Assembly: GCF_030540775.2 (NCBI RefSeq)
Contig: NZ_CP141266.1
Coordinates: forward strand, 399,501-463,500
Origin: Flavivirga abyssicola
GTDB lineage: Bacteria; Bacteroidota; Bacteroidia; Flavobacteriales; Flavobacteriaceae
DNA: 64,000 bases
Direction of reading: 5' to 3'
Shown here piece by piece: positions 53,293 through 62,975 of this stretch. Within the stretch, counting starts at the first letter, position 1; each line of letters starts with the position of its first letter. The translations under genes and the position numbers were made by a program. The notes beneath the pieces were generated by a model. It saw only the letters and a program-made list of their open reading frames with translations. It was not told the DNA's origin and ran no database searches.

Positions 53293-55779
53293 TTACTTTA
53301 TAGAAGTAGATATCATAAGTTTGGAAGCCTTTAAACCCTCAGATTCTGCCGTTAAAACTATTTTTCCAGTTTCACCCTTTTTGGAACGAATAACTACAAG
53401 CGCTAATCCATTAAAAACCTTACGCTCTTTAGCTTGAAAGGATTCATGATTTGTTGGATCTCCATTTCCTATGCCAATTATTTCTCCAGGACCTTCGATA
53501 TTGTACTTTACACTATTGTGGGTTCTAGGAACTGTTTCTCCTTTTTTATCTGTAATAGAAACCGTAACAAAAGACAAATCTTGTCCATTAGCGGAAATTA
53601 CAGATCTATCTGGTGACAATTTAATTCTACTTGCTTTTTTTGTTGTTTTTACCGTTTCTTCAGCCCATTTTTGTCCATTCTTATAGGCTATCACTTTTAA
53701 TTCCCCTGGCTTGTAAACTACATCATCCCATCTTAAACGATACTGATATTTTTCTTTCTTTCTTTTACCTAAAGATTTTCCATTTAAGAATAGTTCTGCT
53801 TCATCTCCAGATGTGTACACAAAAACGGGTGTAACCTTACCCACACGCTCTGGCCAGTTCCAATGAGGTAAAATATGAGCCATAGGAAAATCTGGACGCC
53901 AATGCGCCTGATACAAATAATATCTATCTTTTGGAAAACCACATAAATCCACAATTCCGAAGTAAGAACTTCTAGGTGGAATATTTCCCCCCAGTTTTTC
54001 CAGTTCGGCCTTCATTTTTGCTTTTTCGGCTGGATCGGTAAAATTGAGTAAGTTCGTTTTGTCTTTGTTATATGGTGTTGGCTCTCCTATGTAATCAAAA
54101 CCAGTCCAAACAAATTCACCTATCATATAGGAATATTTGTCTTGAGCCTCAAACTCTTTATCTGCTGGGTAAGCCCAATTTGGAGCAGAGTAATCATAAC
54201 TACTTACTTGAAAATACCCACCGCTACCTTGTTTTTTATTATCATAATTTACTGGAAAAAAATATTCACCTCGAGAACTTATTGTTGAAGCTGTTTCACT
54301 TCCATACAATGGCATATTAGGATTATTTTTATGAAATTCCTCATACATATGCGGCTTATAATTGATCCCATGAACGTCTGTTGTTTTTTGAAAACCATTG
54401 GTTTGCGCCTCTGGTCTGCTATTCCCAAATGTTGTTGGACGTGTTGAATCCTCAGATTTTATAATATCAGCTAGTCTTAATGCCATAGGAGCATCTTGTC
54501 CTTGACGCAATTCAATCATTTCATTACCTGTACTCCACATGATAACTGATGGGTGATTCCGGTCTCTGCGAACCATAGCTCTTAAATCTCTTTCATGCCA
54601 TGCGCCAAATAAAGTGCTATAATCGTTATCTACTTTCTTTTTGTTCCAAACATCAAAAGCTTCTACTTGAACTAAAACCCCCATTTTGTCACACAAATCC
54701 AAAAACTCAGGAGCTGGTGGGTTATGTGCTGTACGAATGGCATTAGTTCCAAATTCCTTTAAAATTTCAATTTGACGCTCCATAGCACGCACATTTATGG
54801 CTGCTCCCAAAGGTCCTAAATCATGGTGTTGGCAAACCCCGTTTAGCTGTACTCTCTTACCGTTTAATAAAAACCCATCATTAGCCGTAAACTCTATCGT
54901 TCTTATTCCGAAAGATGTTTTATAATCATCAATAATTTCTCCGTTTTGAATTAAAGTCGTTCTTAATTCATACAGATTTGGGGTTTGCAAGTTCCATAAT
55001 TTTGGATTTGAGATTTCTATATCAACTTCATTTTTGAAATTTGTTTTTTGCTCTGTAACTTTTATTGAATTATTGAAGATCTCATGTAACACTTCAATCG
55101 CTTCATTTGCATTTTTCACGTCCGTTTTAATGTGAATGGTTGCTTTTTTAGAAGATACTTTTGGAGTGGTCACAAAAACACCCCATTGGTCAATATGTAT
55201 TGGATTTGTTTTTACTAAACGTACATTTCTGTAAATTCCACCACCAGGGTACCATCTTGACGATGCTTCTTTGTTATCTAATCTCACTGCAATGGTATTC
55301 TCTTCTCCTATTTTTAAGTAATGCGTAATATCAAACCTGAAGGATGAATAGCCATAGGGCCAGTCACCAACATAACCACCATTTACCCAAACAGAGGTTC
55401 CAGACATGGCTCCATCAAACTCAACAAATATTTTCTTCCCAACATCAGATTTTTGTGATTTAAATACTTTTCTATACCAACCTATTCCTGCCCAAGGTAA
55501 TTTCCCTGTTTGGTTTGGCAAATCTGCTCTAAAAGGTCCTTCAATACCCCAATCGTGCGGTACATTCAATACACGCCAATCGGAATCATCAAAGCTTGGT
55601 TCATCTAAATCTTTTGGTTCTTTTAATACAGTACCATCTGGCATAGCTCCAAATCGAGCAAACTTCCATTGATTGTTAAAGTTTTCAATACTTCTAGATT
55701 GACTATTTACATGGTTTATACCGACAATAGTTAGTATAAAAATGTAATACAAGGGAATGACTTTGAATGAAAATTTCAT
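53293..55779 (-). CDS. GH2 beta-galactosidase-like, 828-residue type
   Basis: 828 residues, Sec signal (IVGINHVNSQ). Acid/base Glu420 is in MWSTGNEMIEL and nucleophile Glu495 in LYGSETASTI. NVPHDWGIEGPF, WYRKVF and YPGGGIYRNVRL are GH2 sandwich motifs; residues about 290-580 are the barrel. The C-terminus has the GH2_C4/DUF4982-like type of beta-domains (GEIIGIGNGDPTNHESF). It belongs to the common Bacteroidota beta-galactosidase group and differs from the other two GH2 enzymes in domain order and length. It begins 16 bp after the SASA esterase and is followed after 140 bp by the fusion gene, so a promoter may lie in that gap. Likely action: exo-beta-galactosidase on desulfated carrageenan ends. 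Confidence 0.88.
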   Translation of the reverse strand: MKFSFKVIPLYYIFILTIVGINHVNSQSRSIENFNNQWKFARFGAMPDGTVLKEPKDLDEPSFDDSDWRVLNVPHDWGIEGPFRADLPNQTGKLPWAGIGWYRKVFKSQKSDVGKKIFVEFDGAMSGTSVWVNGGYVGDWPYGYSSFRFDITHYLKIGEENTIAVRLDNKEASSRWYPGGGIYRNVRLVKTNPIHIDQWGVFVTTPKVSSKKATIHIKTDVKNANEAIEVLHEIFNNSIKVTEQKTNFKNEVDIEISNPKLWNLQTPNLYELRTTLIQNGEIIDDYKTSFGIRTIEFTANDGFLLNGKRVQLNGVCQHHDLGPLGAAINVRAMERQIEILKEFGTNAIRTAHNPPAPEFLDLCDKMGVLVQVEAFDVWNKKKVDNDYSTLFGAWHERDLRAMVRRDRNHPSVIMWSTGNEMIELRQGQDAPMALRLADIIKSEDSTRPTTFGNSRPEAQTNGFQKTTDVHGINYKPHMYEEFHKNNPNMPLYGSETASTISSRGEYFFPVNYDNKKQGSGGYFQVSSYDYSAPNWAYPADKEFEAQDKYSYMIGEFVWTGFDYIGEPTPYNKDKTNLLNFTDPAEKAKMKAELEKLGGNIPPRSSYFGIVDLCGFPKDRYYLYQAHWRPDFPMAHILPHWNWPERVGKVTPVFVYTSGDEAELFLNGKSLGKRKKEKYQYRLRWDDVVYKPGELKVIAYKNGQKWAEETVKTTKKASRIKLSPDRSVISANGQDLSFVTVSITDKKGETVPRTHNSVKYNIEGPGEIIGIGNGDPTNHESFQAKERKVFNGLALVVIRSKKGETGKIVLTAESEGLKASKLMISTSIK

Positions 55780-55795
55780 ATATATTGTTTAATTT

Positions 55796-56728
55796 TTACT
55801 TTTTATTACAAAGATTAATTAATGCTTTTCCAAAAGCAATACCTAAGCGTTTTTGACCTTCTGTATTATAATGCAAATTATCTGAATGTTTTGGATAATC
55901 CAACCAATCTGCATTAGTTGATGTTTTTATGATTTCTATATAATCGTCTCCTTCAGCAACGGCTTCCATAGCTGCTCTAACTAATTCTGGGCCTTCTTTA
56001 AATTTTCTTGATAAAGGATTCACTTGACCAATGACTATGGGCAGATTATCAAGAGACAACGTTTTTCTGTAACTCGTTACTAAATTATTAAGATTTATTT
56101 TATAGTTAGATGCTGTTATCTCTTTATTTGTATCACTTTCGCCTTGTAACCAACCTAGTCCAATGACTTTATAGGATTGACCTGTTTTTTCAAGCATATT
56201 GAGATTATTTTTGATATTTAAAATATGTGATTCAAATAACCTTAGGTTTTTTCGTTTTGCCCCTCGTTCAGCTAAATTAGCTTTTTCTGTAGTCCATTCC
56301 GGATTCCAGGCTCCATATAATGAAGTACCTCCTACTGCTTTCTTTATTAAAAGATAGTACTGATTTGGGTTCGCTTCAGCAAGCGTTAACCCCAATAATA
56401 GCTCAGGGCCAAAATGCATATCAAAAGAATACTTGTCACTTACAGCCACATAATACGATAAAGGTTCTGCCTGTTTTTTCGGATTGTCGGATGTACTCAA
56501 TAATACTCGATTTGACACTTTTTCAATCCGCTTTTTAATATCATAGCTTAAAGCACTATAATTTCCATGACCTACCATATTAGATTGTCCTGCCAATAAA
56601 ACTACATGAATATCTTTTTTGTCATTAGTTTGAGCGGCAGTATCTTTTAAATTAAATGATAAAAACAAACTAATACACAATACACATACAAAGAGAAAAA
56701 ACAGTTTATTCTTATATCTTACAATCAT
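55796..56728 (-). CDS. SASA-type carbohydrate esterase (sialate O-acetylesterase-like)
   Basis: 310 residues, Sec signal or anchor (FFLFVCVLCISLFLSF). Motif LLAGQSNMVGHG has nucleophile Ser49, LGWLQGESDT is the block II equivalent, and DNLHYNTEGQKRLG supplies the Asp/His dyad. These are the marks of the SASA (PF03629) SGNH-type esterases. The enzyme would remove acetyl or similar esters from glycans. Carrageenans are not usually acetylated, so the substrate is uncertain; methyl- or pyruvate-decorated red-algal galactans are other options. Its ATG overlaps the stop of a 35-residue reading frame (TAATG). It lies 16 bp before GH2. Confidence 0.82.
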   Translation of the reverse strand: MIVRYKNKLFFLFVCVLCISLFLSFNLKDTAAQTNDKKDIHVVLLAGQSNMVGHGNYSALSYDIKKRIEKVSNRVLLSTSDNPKKQAEPLSYYVAVSDKYSFDMHFGPELLLGLTLAEANPNQYYLLIKKAVGGTSLYGAWNPEWTTEKANLAERGAKRKNLRLFESHILNIKNNLNMLEKTGQSYKVIGLGWLQGESDTNKEITASNYKINLNNLVTSYRKTLSLDNLPIVIGQVNPLSRKFKEGPELVRAAMEAVAEGDDYIEIIKTSTNADWLDYPKHSDNLHYNTEGQKRLGIAFGKALINLCNKK

Positions 56729-56835
56729 TACTTTTTAATATTTTTATTGCTATTCCCTTTTTCAAAAACTAGCTTAATATCCTTTTTCTTGGCATCCTCA
56801 TTAGCTTCTCTCACTAGTTGTAAAAATATCTTCAT
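56728..56835 (-). CDS. Small ORF, 35 residues, translationally coupled to the esterase
   Basis: ATG at 56835, TAA overlapping the next ATG as TAATG. The product begins MKIFLQLVREANEDAKKKD and ends NIKK; it is lysine-rich and helical. I recognise no family. It may be the tail of a deleted larger enzyme, as its sequence looks like a C-terminal helix, or a leader peptide. The coupled stop-start favours real translation. No signal peptide or membrane segment is seen. The distance from the GH150-like stop is 117 bp. Confidence 0.4.
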   Translation of the reverse strand: MKIFLQLVREANEDAKKKDIKLVFEKGNSNKNIKK

Positions 56836-56952
56836 TTGTTTACTAAATATTAATTATCTCCAAAGTCTGAGAACCAAATGAAAATATATCTAAAAAAACT
56901 GTTGTGTATTTCATTCAAAATGACACGAATTATTTCCTTTAATTTACAAAGT

Positions 56953-59787
56953 TTACAGTTTCTCGTTTAATTCAATATCAATAAATCTAAAACCACCTAA
57001 AGGGATTTCAATATCTAATGTGGAATCAGAATTCAATTTGAACTCCTCTCCACTTAAAATATCTTTAATTTTTTTAACTTCAATATTGTTGATTTTAACC
57101 TTTGCAGTTTCTTTATTTGGATTGATATAACCATTTTCAACAATGGTTAAACGTAATTGTTTTGCTCCTACCTGAGCAACTACCCATCCTACATTTCCTG
57201 ATACATTTACCGGAATTAGAGACGAACTTTTCTTTATATCTTCTTCAATTACTTTGTAATACTCATCAGGGGCATAAGTTTCTTTTCCATCTGCTGAATA
57301 ATAATTCTTACCATCAGAATAATACTCCTTCATGATATTTTTATACCAAGGATGAATATTTTCTTTAAGAAGTTTACGGTACACTTTTTTTGCTGCAAAG
57401 ACACCTTTTTGAGGTGGTGTAATTAACACCATACCATTATTATACTTAGGAATAAAATTTAAACGTCTCTCATTGGCACCAGCAGCATACTTCGAAAAAT
57501 CCCATTCAGTTAATGGAGCTCCAGGCCATGTGCCATTTAATCTGCTAAATACATAGGGGTCATTTTCTGTTTTTTCTTTATCAAAAAATGTTAACCATTT
57601 TACGTTACTAGCTCTACTTAGATATTCATGTTCTGGATTAGCAATACTTAAATGTACCGGCGAAAAGCTTAAAATATCTGAACGCTTTGGAACGTAAATA
57701 GCACCCTCTGCAATCAAGTCCCATAACAAACTCATATATTCTTGATCTACAGGAAAATTATCTATAAACTGAGCACCGCTAGAAATGGTATACACCATAG
57801 TTCTTAAAAAATGATTCGGTAAAGTTTGATTTGAGTGTTGACGCAAACGATCAAAACTGGCATTATCCCTTGCACAACGCGCACCCCAACTATCTACAGC
57901 ACCTGCAGCCCAAATCCCTAATCTGGAAGTAAAACTTAATTCCATCGATTTATCTGTTGTTTCTTCCATGGCTGGCACAAAAACGTTAGCGTATTTACCA
58001 GAAACTAAAGGTTCCCATTTTTTCATATAAACGCTAGATTGCCAGAACAAATGTTTATTTCTCAAATACATATTGGCATTTCTGGTTTTGGCATAGTCTG
58101 CTAATGGCAATATCAAATCATTCATTACAAACTTAAATTCATCAGAATGGTCTTCAACTTCAGGATAAATAATTACGGTTTTATTTCCATTGGCAATATC
58201 AAACCCTTTTTTTGTTGTTTCCACTTGATACATATAAGGGTCATTACCATGTCCAGCCCAATAAGAAATTCCTTTCCCTTTAGATTGATCGTGCCTTTTT
58301 TTAATTTTTTCTAAAACTTCTTCTTGAGTAAGTTTATATTTCATTCTGCGGTCACGTTTGTTTTTATAAATTTCACTTGACATAGCAGAACGGTCCCATT
58401 TTTCTTTATCAAAATTCCCTCCATTCAAGAAAACTGGATTATCATGGTTAGCTTCAATGCGTTCAATACTTTTTCTAGCCTCAGGTTTCTTTCTGTTCTC
58501 AGACATAAAATAAACAGTAGCAGATTTCTTTTGATACTTGGGCTTTTTAAACTTTATCAAGTTGTTTTTTATACCGCTAGTGTTAGCTAGAATATCTTGA
58601 ATTTTTCCAGGAGGATTTAATTCTCTAAATTCTTTTTTCCATTTTTTACTATCAAAATCAATAATATGAATAGCACTACCTCCACTTTGAGCACTTGCCA
58701 AAATTACTTTATTAGAATTTGGATCTTTAAACATGTCGTTAAAAGAAAATCGTGTTGGTAGCACTTCGGCATCGGCCTCTTCATCTCCAAAATCAGAAAT
58801 AACAAGGTTACTTCCTTGTAAAACTATATGCGCTTTTTTTCCTTTGTTACTAACAACTTCTGGCTGAATTACACGATACATCCCTCGATTAAGCACCTTT
58901 CTTTCTTTAATCTTATTCAAATCGAAAAGAGACTGCTTATTTGTCTTCGTATCAATAATTGTAAAATAGTTTCCTTTTGCTTTTGCACCAACTCGCCCTA
59001 ATAATATCTCGCTATTGCCATCATTATTGACATCTACTACCTTTAGGTCTCCAAATGGCCCTCTTTTTTTCAATTTAATAGTTTGATAAGGTTTAGCTTC
59101 TAAAGGTTTGAAAAAGTAAACAGACCCTGGACCACTCATGCTATTTTGCACACCATGTACAACTAGAATTTCTTCTCCATTAGCTAATTTGGCTGGTCTT
59201 AAAAAGTTAGTAACATGTAGTCCTTTAGGAGGGTGTACTTTATGTAATGCTTTACTAAAGGGTTTTTCAATTGAATACGTTTTAGACGCTACTTCGCTTA
59301 TTAGTTCTCCTTTCGGGGATAAATAATAATAGCTATTATCATAACCACCACAAACCGCATAAGATTTACCATCTTTTTGTATCACACATACCGAATACAT
59401 TGGTGCTTCATTTTGCTTGAATTCCCATAACAATTTGCCATTGCTATTTAAGCAGTATATTGAACCATCTGCATTCGCTGCAAAAATTTCATCTACTCCA
59501 TCCATATCAACATCTCCAGCCCAAATATCATGATTCATAAATCCTGATAGTTTGTTTTCCCAACGAATTTCACCATCATAACCTACTGCTAAAATGGTAC
59601 CTTCATAACTTGTACAAGCTACATAAGTCCCTTGTTTATCTACTGCTGTTCTAACTTTTGTAATGGTATACTTTGTATTAATACTTTTTACACCACTATC
59701 AAAACTATTTGAAATTGCAAATGAGCTATTATTTAGAAAAATAATTAGCAAACATATTTTTTGTAATATATTGATTTTTAAATCCAT
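56953..59787 (-). CDS. GH150-like lambda-carrageenase homologue 2
   Basis: 944 residues with a Sec signal (CLLIIFLNNSSFA). The propeller half (about 30-400) includes GDVDMDGVDEIFAANADG; the catalytic half includes WAGHGNDP (510-517), VPAMEETTDKSMELSFTSR, and WDFSKYAAGANERR. It resembles the 950-residue homologue along its full length, in the same order, and has the length of the founding lambda-carrageenase (about 942). It would cleave beta-1,4 bonds of lambda-carrageenan, releasing sulfated oligosaccharides. The upstream gap holds an operator copy 52 bp before the ATG, so this is the GH150-like gene most clearly tied to the regulon. It may lead a transcript with the small ORF, SASA esterase and GH2. 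Confidence 0.74.
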   Translation of the reverse strand: MDLKINILQKICLLIIFLNNSSFAISNSFDSGVKSINTKYTITKVRTAVDKQGTYVACTSYEGTILAVGYDGEIRWENKLSGFMNHDIWAGDVDMDGVDEIFAANADGSIYCLNSNGKLLWEFKQNEAPMYSVCVIQKDGKSYAVCGGYDNSYYYLSPKGELISEVASKTYSIEKPFSKALHKVHPPKGLHVTNFLRPAKLANGEEILVVHGVQNSMSGPGSVYFFKPLEAKPYQTIKLKKRGPFGDLKVVDVNNDGNSEILLGRVGAKAKGNYFTIIDTKTNKQSLFDLNKIKERKVLNRGMYRVIQPEVVSNKGKKAHIVLQGSNLVISDFGDEEADAEVLPTRFSFNDMFKDPNSNKVILASAQSGGSAIHIIDFDSKKWKKEFRELNPPGKIQDILANTSGIKNNLIKFKKPKYQKKSATVYFMSENRKKPEARKSIERIEANHDNPVFLNGGNFDKEKWDRSAMSSEIYKNKRDRRMKYKLTQEEVLEKIKKRHDQSKGKGISYWAGHGNDPYMYQVETTKKGFDIANGNKTVIIYPEVEDHSDEFKFVMNDLILPLADYAKTRNANMYLRNKHLFWQSSVYMKKWEPLVSGKYANVFVPAMEETTDKSMELSFTSRLGIWAAGAVDSWGARCARDNASFDRLRQHSNQTLPNHFLRTMVYTISSGAQFIDNFPVDQEYMSLLWDLIAEGAIYVPKRSDILSFSPVHLSIANPEHEYLSRASNVKWLTFFDKEKTENDPYVFSRLNGTWPGAPLTEWDFSKYAAGANERRLNFIPKYNNGMVLITPPQKGVFAAKKVYRKLLKENIHPWYKNIMKEYYSDGKNYYSADGKETYAPDEYYKVIEEDIKKSSSLIPVNVSGNVGWVVAQVGAKQLRLTIVENGYINPNKETAKVKINNIEVKKIKDILSGEEFKLNSDSTLDIEIPLGGFRFIDIELNEKL

Positions 59788-59838
59788 AAAAGGTTTTTAT
59801 TATTTTGTATGCAAATTATGCTACCTATTTAAATAAAG

Positions 59839-59876
59839 TGTTTTTCTAAGTTTAAATAGTGTATCTATTAGTAAAT
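59839..59876 (-). promoter_or_regulatory. Putative operator, copy 2 (GH150-like)
   Basis: Minus-strand reading starts ATTTACTAATAGATACA and ends AAACTTAGAAAAACA, which nearly equals the end of copy 1 (AAACTTAGAGAAACA). It keeps ATTTAC-N7-TACA and ends 52 bp before the ATG. Confidence 0.6.
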
Positions 59877-59887
59877 GAAATCAAAAA

Positions 59888-62542
59888 TTAATATGTTATG
59901 TCTATAAACCTTAGCGAACCAGCAGGAACTTTTATTTTTATATCTTCAGTATTTACACTGAAATTCTTATTGCTAAGTATATCTCTCACTGATTTTGGTT
60001 TTATATTTTGAAATGTAATTTTTGCTTCAGTCTTTTTAGGGTTAATATATCCAGGGTCAACCAATATTAGCCTACTATAATTTTTATCTAATTTTATTAA
60101 ACTCCAAGAAGCTCCTGAAACCAAAACCGGTAATTGTTTCTTTCCTTTTAAGACTTCTTTTTTGATTGTTTTACCAAATTTTGTTGCGGGTATCTTCGCC
60201 CCTTCTCTAAATCCAGTCTTACCATTTGACACAAAATATGGAATATTTTTATTTTCTAAGATCGATTTTAATTCAATTGGAGCTATAGGAACCATTCCAT
60301 GTGGCATTTCTGGCATATAATTTAACCATCTGTATTTAACACCTAAAGCAGCATTGGAAAAATCATGTTCTGGAATATTTGTACCTGCCCAATGCATTTG
60401 AGCTAGAGAAAATACTGCATTATCATCATCTTGTCTATATTGTTTTAAATTATGATGATTATCAACTGAATGAATCAGTTTTTCATCCACATCTTTTATT
60501 AAATGCCAAGAGCTAATGGATTGAATATTTTCTTTTTCAACTACAGGAAGCACACCTGATTTCATAAGTGCAAATAAGACATTAAGACCCGGAGATTCAA
60601 CGAATCCGCTTGTTGATACTATTCCATAACGTGCACCATAGGCTGCCATTATTACACCTTGTCTTAAATATGGGGATACTGAATTTTGCCCACCGGGTGA
60701 TAATGGCCGCCAGCTGGTTGGATTATCATCAATTAAGCGCATAGCAAAGTCGTTTACATACCCTCCTGAATACATACCTATACGCCCTGCTAAATTTAAA
60801 TCTTGAATTCTATTACTAGTGTCTTCAGAAGCTGGCACTAAAAAATCGTTGTATTTGCCTGAAAAAAACATGTCTTTCCATAATGGTAAATGCGATGTTG
60901 CTGCCCAAAACATATTTTTATACCTGAAGTATAATTTTGCTCGATTATGCTTTCGAATCGCTTTTGCTAATCTTGGAAGGTATTCTTTAATAAAATGAAT
61001 CACTCTTGGGTCTTCTACCTTATCCATTTCTGCATACACGAAGCCATAGCATGTATTTGGCGCAACCTCTAATATTTTTTCTAGGGTTTCAATTTGAATA
61101 TAAAATGGATCATTACCATGACCAGCCCAAAATGTAAAGGGTTGTTTTCTGGCTTCAAAATCTCTAGCCATTTGGATGATATCTTCACGGGAGTCTTGAT
61201 ACGCTCCTCGCTTGTCTTTTTTTAAGGCTATATTTCCTAAAACAGCTACCAAATGAGAGCGATCGGTACGCTCTTTTGGAGATTTTTGAATTACAAACTT
61301 TACATCTGTACCATTTAATGATTTTAGTTTTGGGTCGATTTTTTCCTTTGTTATCATTACCCATTCTTGTTCAGATGGCTCTTGATATTCTGGTAATTCA
61401 AAATTTAATATTTGCTGGTATAAAACGTCCAGGTTTTTTTCAACCTCAAGCATTCTACCTTGCTTTTTATGTGTTGTGAGCCACCATTTAGGCTGTTCTA
61501 AATCATAAAAGCATATGGTATTTCCACCATCTACAGAACCTGCTGCTACCAACTGATTTGATCTTGGTTCGAATGCAAAATCACTGAAAACATTTTTACC
61601 ATATTTAGAACCTGATGTTCCTATATGATTGCCCTTGGCATCTAAAACTATTAAAAGACCTCCATGCTGTAGTATAATTTCATTTCTAGTGGCTAAGAAA
61701 GCACCTTGAGTATGAGCATATCGTTGTACTTGCTTTTTATTCCCTAAGTACTCAGCCAAAACATCGAAATTACTATTTAGAGCAGTAAATAGAGGTTTGA
61801 ATTTGTCATCACCAAAAAATAGAATATCTGTCTTAGAATCATTATTTATATCTCTTACTGAAATATCAGTAACCATTGCTCTTCGCAAATTTTTAAGCCT
61901 TCTATCTGTATAATTAACACTTTTTATGACTGCTTTTGTTTCTACATCTAAAAACCCCATAAATTCCCAACGAAATTTATCATGTGCATAAGTCATTACA
62001 AAAAGGCTTTGTGTATTGGCATCAATAAAATTACCACCTTCAATCTTTCGAACTACACCTTCAATTGGTGTTTTTGAAACTAGCTTTCCATTGGCATCTA
62101 ATTCATATAATTGATAATCATTACCTCCTGCAAAAATTTGAACTTTACCATCATTCTTTATCACTGCTACTTCAGAAAATCGCACTTTATGTTTTGGTTG
62201 AAACTTCCATAATAACTTGCCTATACTATTATAACAAGAAATATATCCGTTAGCATGTGCTGTTATTAATTCATCATTACCATCACCATTAATATCTGAA
62301 GCTTCTATTTCAAATAATACCGCTGGTTCATCTGTTTTTTTGTGCCATAATTCCTTGCCTTCAATTGTGTGGCTTGATAAGCTACCATCTAACTCTCCCA
62401 AAAACAATATGCTTTCACCATTAACTTCAGCGATAACAGAATGTCTTATTGCATTTCCTTTTGTAGAAAAATTTTGAGCTAAACCTATTTGAACTAAAAA
62501 GGAGGTAAGTAATAATATTATAGTTTGTTTTATTTTATTCAT
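59888..62542 (-). CDS. GH150-like lambda-carrageenase homologue 3, shorter and divergent
   Basis: 884 residues, Sec signal (FLVQIGLAQ). The fold order is the same: propeller (SDINGDGNDELITAHANG) and a catalytic half with WAGHGNDP (472-479), VPASEDTSNRIQDLNLAGR and HDFSNAALGVKYRW. It is shorter because parts of the propeller and the linker are reduced. In the AGR-type block it keeps the first acidic residue (Glu) but has Asn where the others have Asp, and later IDDNPTSW replaces ARDN. This suggests different subsite preference, for example a less sulfated or hybrid chain. It is possibly the first gene of the cluster; no operator copy is found upstream, but a hairpin element is. Confidence 0.65.
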   Translation of the reverse strand: MNKIKQTIILLLTSFLVQIGLAQNFSTKGNAIRHSVIAEVNGESILFLGELDGSLSSHTIEGKELWHKKTDEPAVLFEIEASDINGDGNDELITAHANGYISCYNSIGKLLWKFQPKHKVRFSEVAVIKNDGKVQIFAGGNDYQLYELDANGKLVSKTPIEGVVRKIEGGNFIDANTQSLFVMTYAHDKFRWEFMGFLDVETKAVIKSVNYTDRRLKNLRRAMVTDISVRDINNDSKTDILFFGDDKFKPLFTALNSNFDVLAEYLGNKKQVQRYAHTQGAFLATRNEIILQHGGLLIVLDAKGNHIGTSGSKYGKNVFSDFAFEPRSNQLVAAGSVDGGNTICFYDLEQPKWWLTTHKKQGRMLEVEKNLDVLYQQILNFELPEYQEPSEQEWVMITKEKIDPKLKSLNGTDVKFVIQKSPKERTDRSHLVAVLGNIALKKDKRGAYQDSREDIIQMARDFEARKQPFTFWAGHGNDPFYIQIETLEKILEVAPNTCYGFVYAEMDKVEDPRVIHFIKEYLPRLAKAIRKHNRAKLYFRYKNMFWAATSHLPLWKDMFFSGKYNDFLVPASEDTSNRIQDLNLAGRIGMYSGGYVNDFAMRLIDDNPTSWRPLSPGGQNSVSPYLRQGVIMAAYGARYGIVSTSGFVESPGLNVLFALMKSGVLPVVEKENIQSISSWHLIKDVDEKLIHSVDNHHNLKQYRQDDDNAVFSLAQMHWAGTNIPEHDFSNAALGVKYRWLNYMPEMPHGMVPIAPIELKSILENKNIPYFVSNGKTGFREGAKIPATKFGKTIKKEVLKGKKQLPVLVSGASWSLIKLDKNYSRLILVDPGYINPKKTEAKITFQNIKPKSVRDILSNKNFSVNTEDIKIKVPAGSLRFIDITY

Positions 62543-62583
62543 AATTATTAGAATTTCGCTTTTTAGACTCTAAAAAAGAAAAA

Positions 62584-62739
62584 AGGCTTAATCTAAAAAA
62601 ATAAAGAATTTCGGTTTTTGACCTTTTGGGTCAAAAACCGAAATTCTGTTATTTAGATTCCCGTTTACACGAGAATAACAACTTCAACGGAAACCCCGAG
62701 GCAGAACCTCGAGGAATTATTTTCGATTAAATTAAGCCT
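62584..62739. repeat. Palindromic REP/MITE-like element, copy 2
   Basis: Outer terminal repeats are AGGCTTAAT at 62584-62592 and ATTAAGCCT at 62731-62739. Inside is a perfect 19-bp hairpin (62605-62623 and 62629-62647, 5-base loop). Then come TTATTTAGATTCCCGTTT, an inner stem CGAGG-CAGAA-CCTCG (62697-62711), and the tail GAGGAATT then TTTTCGATTAAATTA. It shares order and tail with the copy at 43542-43720. As it lies between divergent genes it is not simply a terminator. Confidence 0.65.
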
Positions 62740-62975
62740 ACACTTTAATTTCTATTATTTCTAGAATTAAAACTTACAAATCATTAAAACTAAATCTTTA
62801 ATTTTTCTATTCATTTTTAAACAGATTGTAGTATTAATTTAATTTCATCTCTCCAAAATGAGGACAATCTTCCTTAAATCACGAGTCAACTTCAACGATG
62901 TTGCGACTTCCGAGCATTAGAACGTTATTCACTGATTATCTGATAGTTAGTTAAAATATTTTTTAGATACATTTT

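Noticed and set aside
62605-62647. 19-bp hairpin read as a terminator
   Set aside because: It lies upstream of both divergent genes and has no gene that it would terminate; a repeat element is a better reading.
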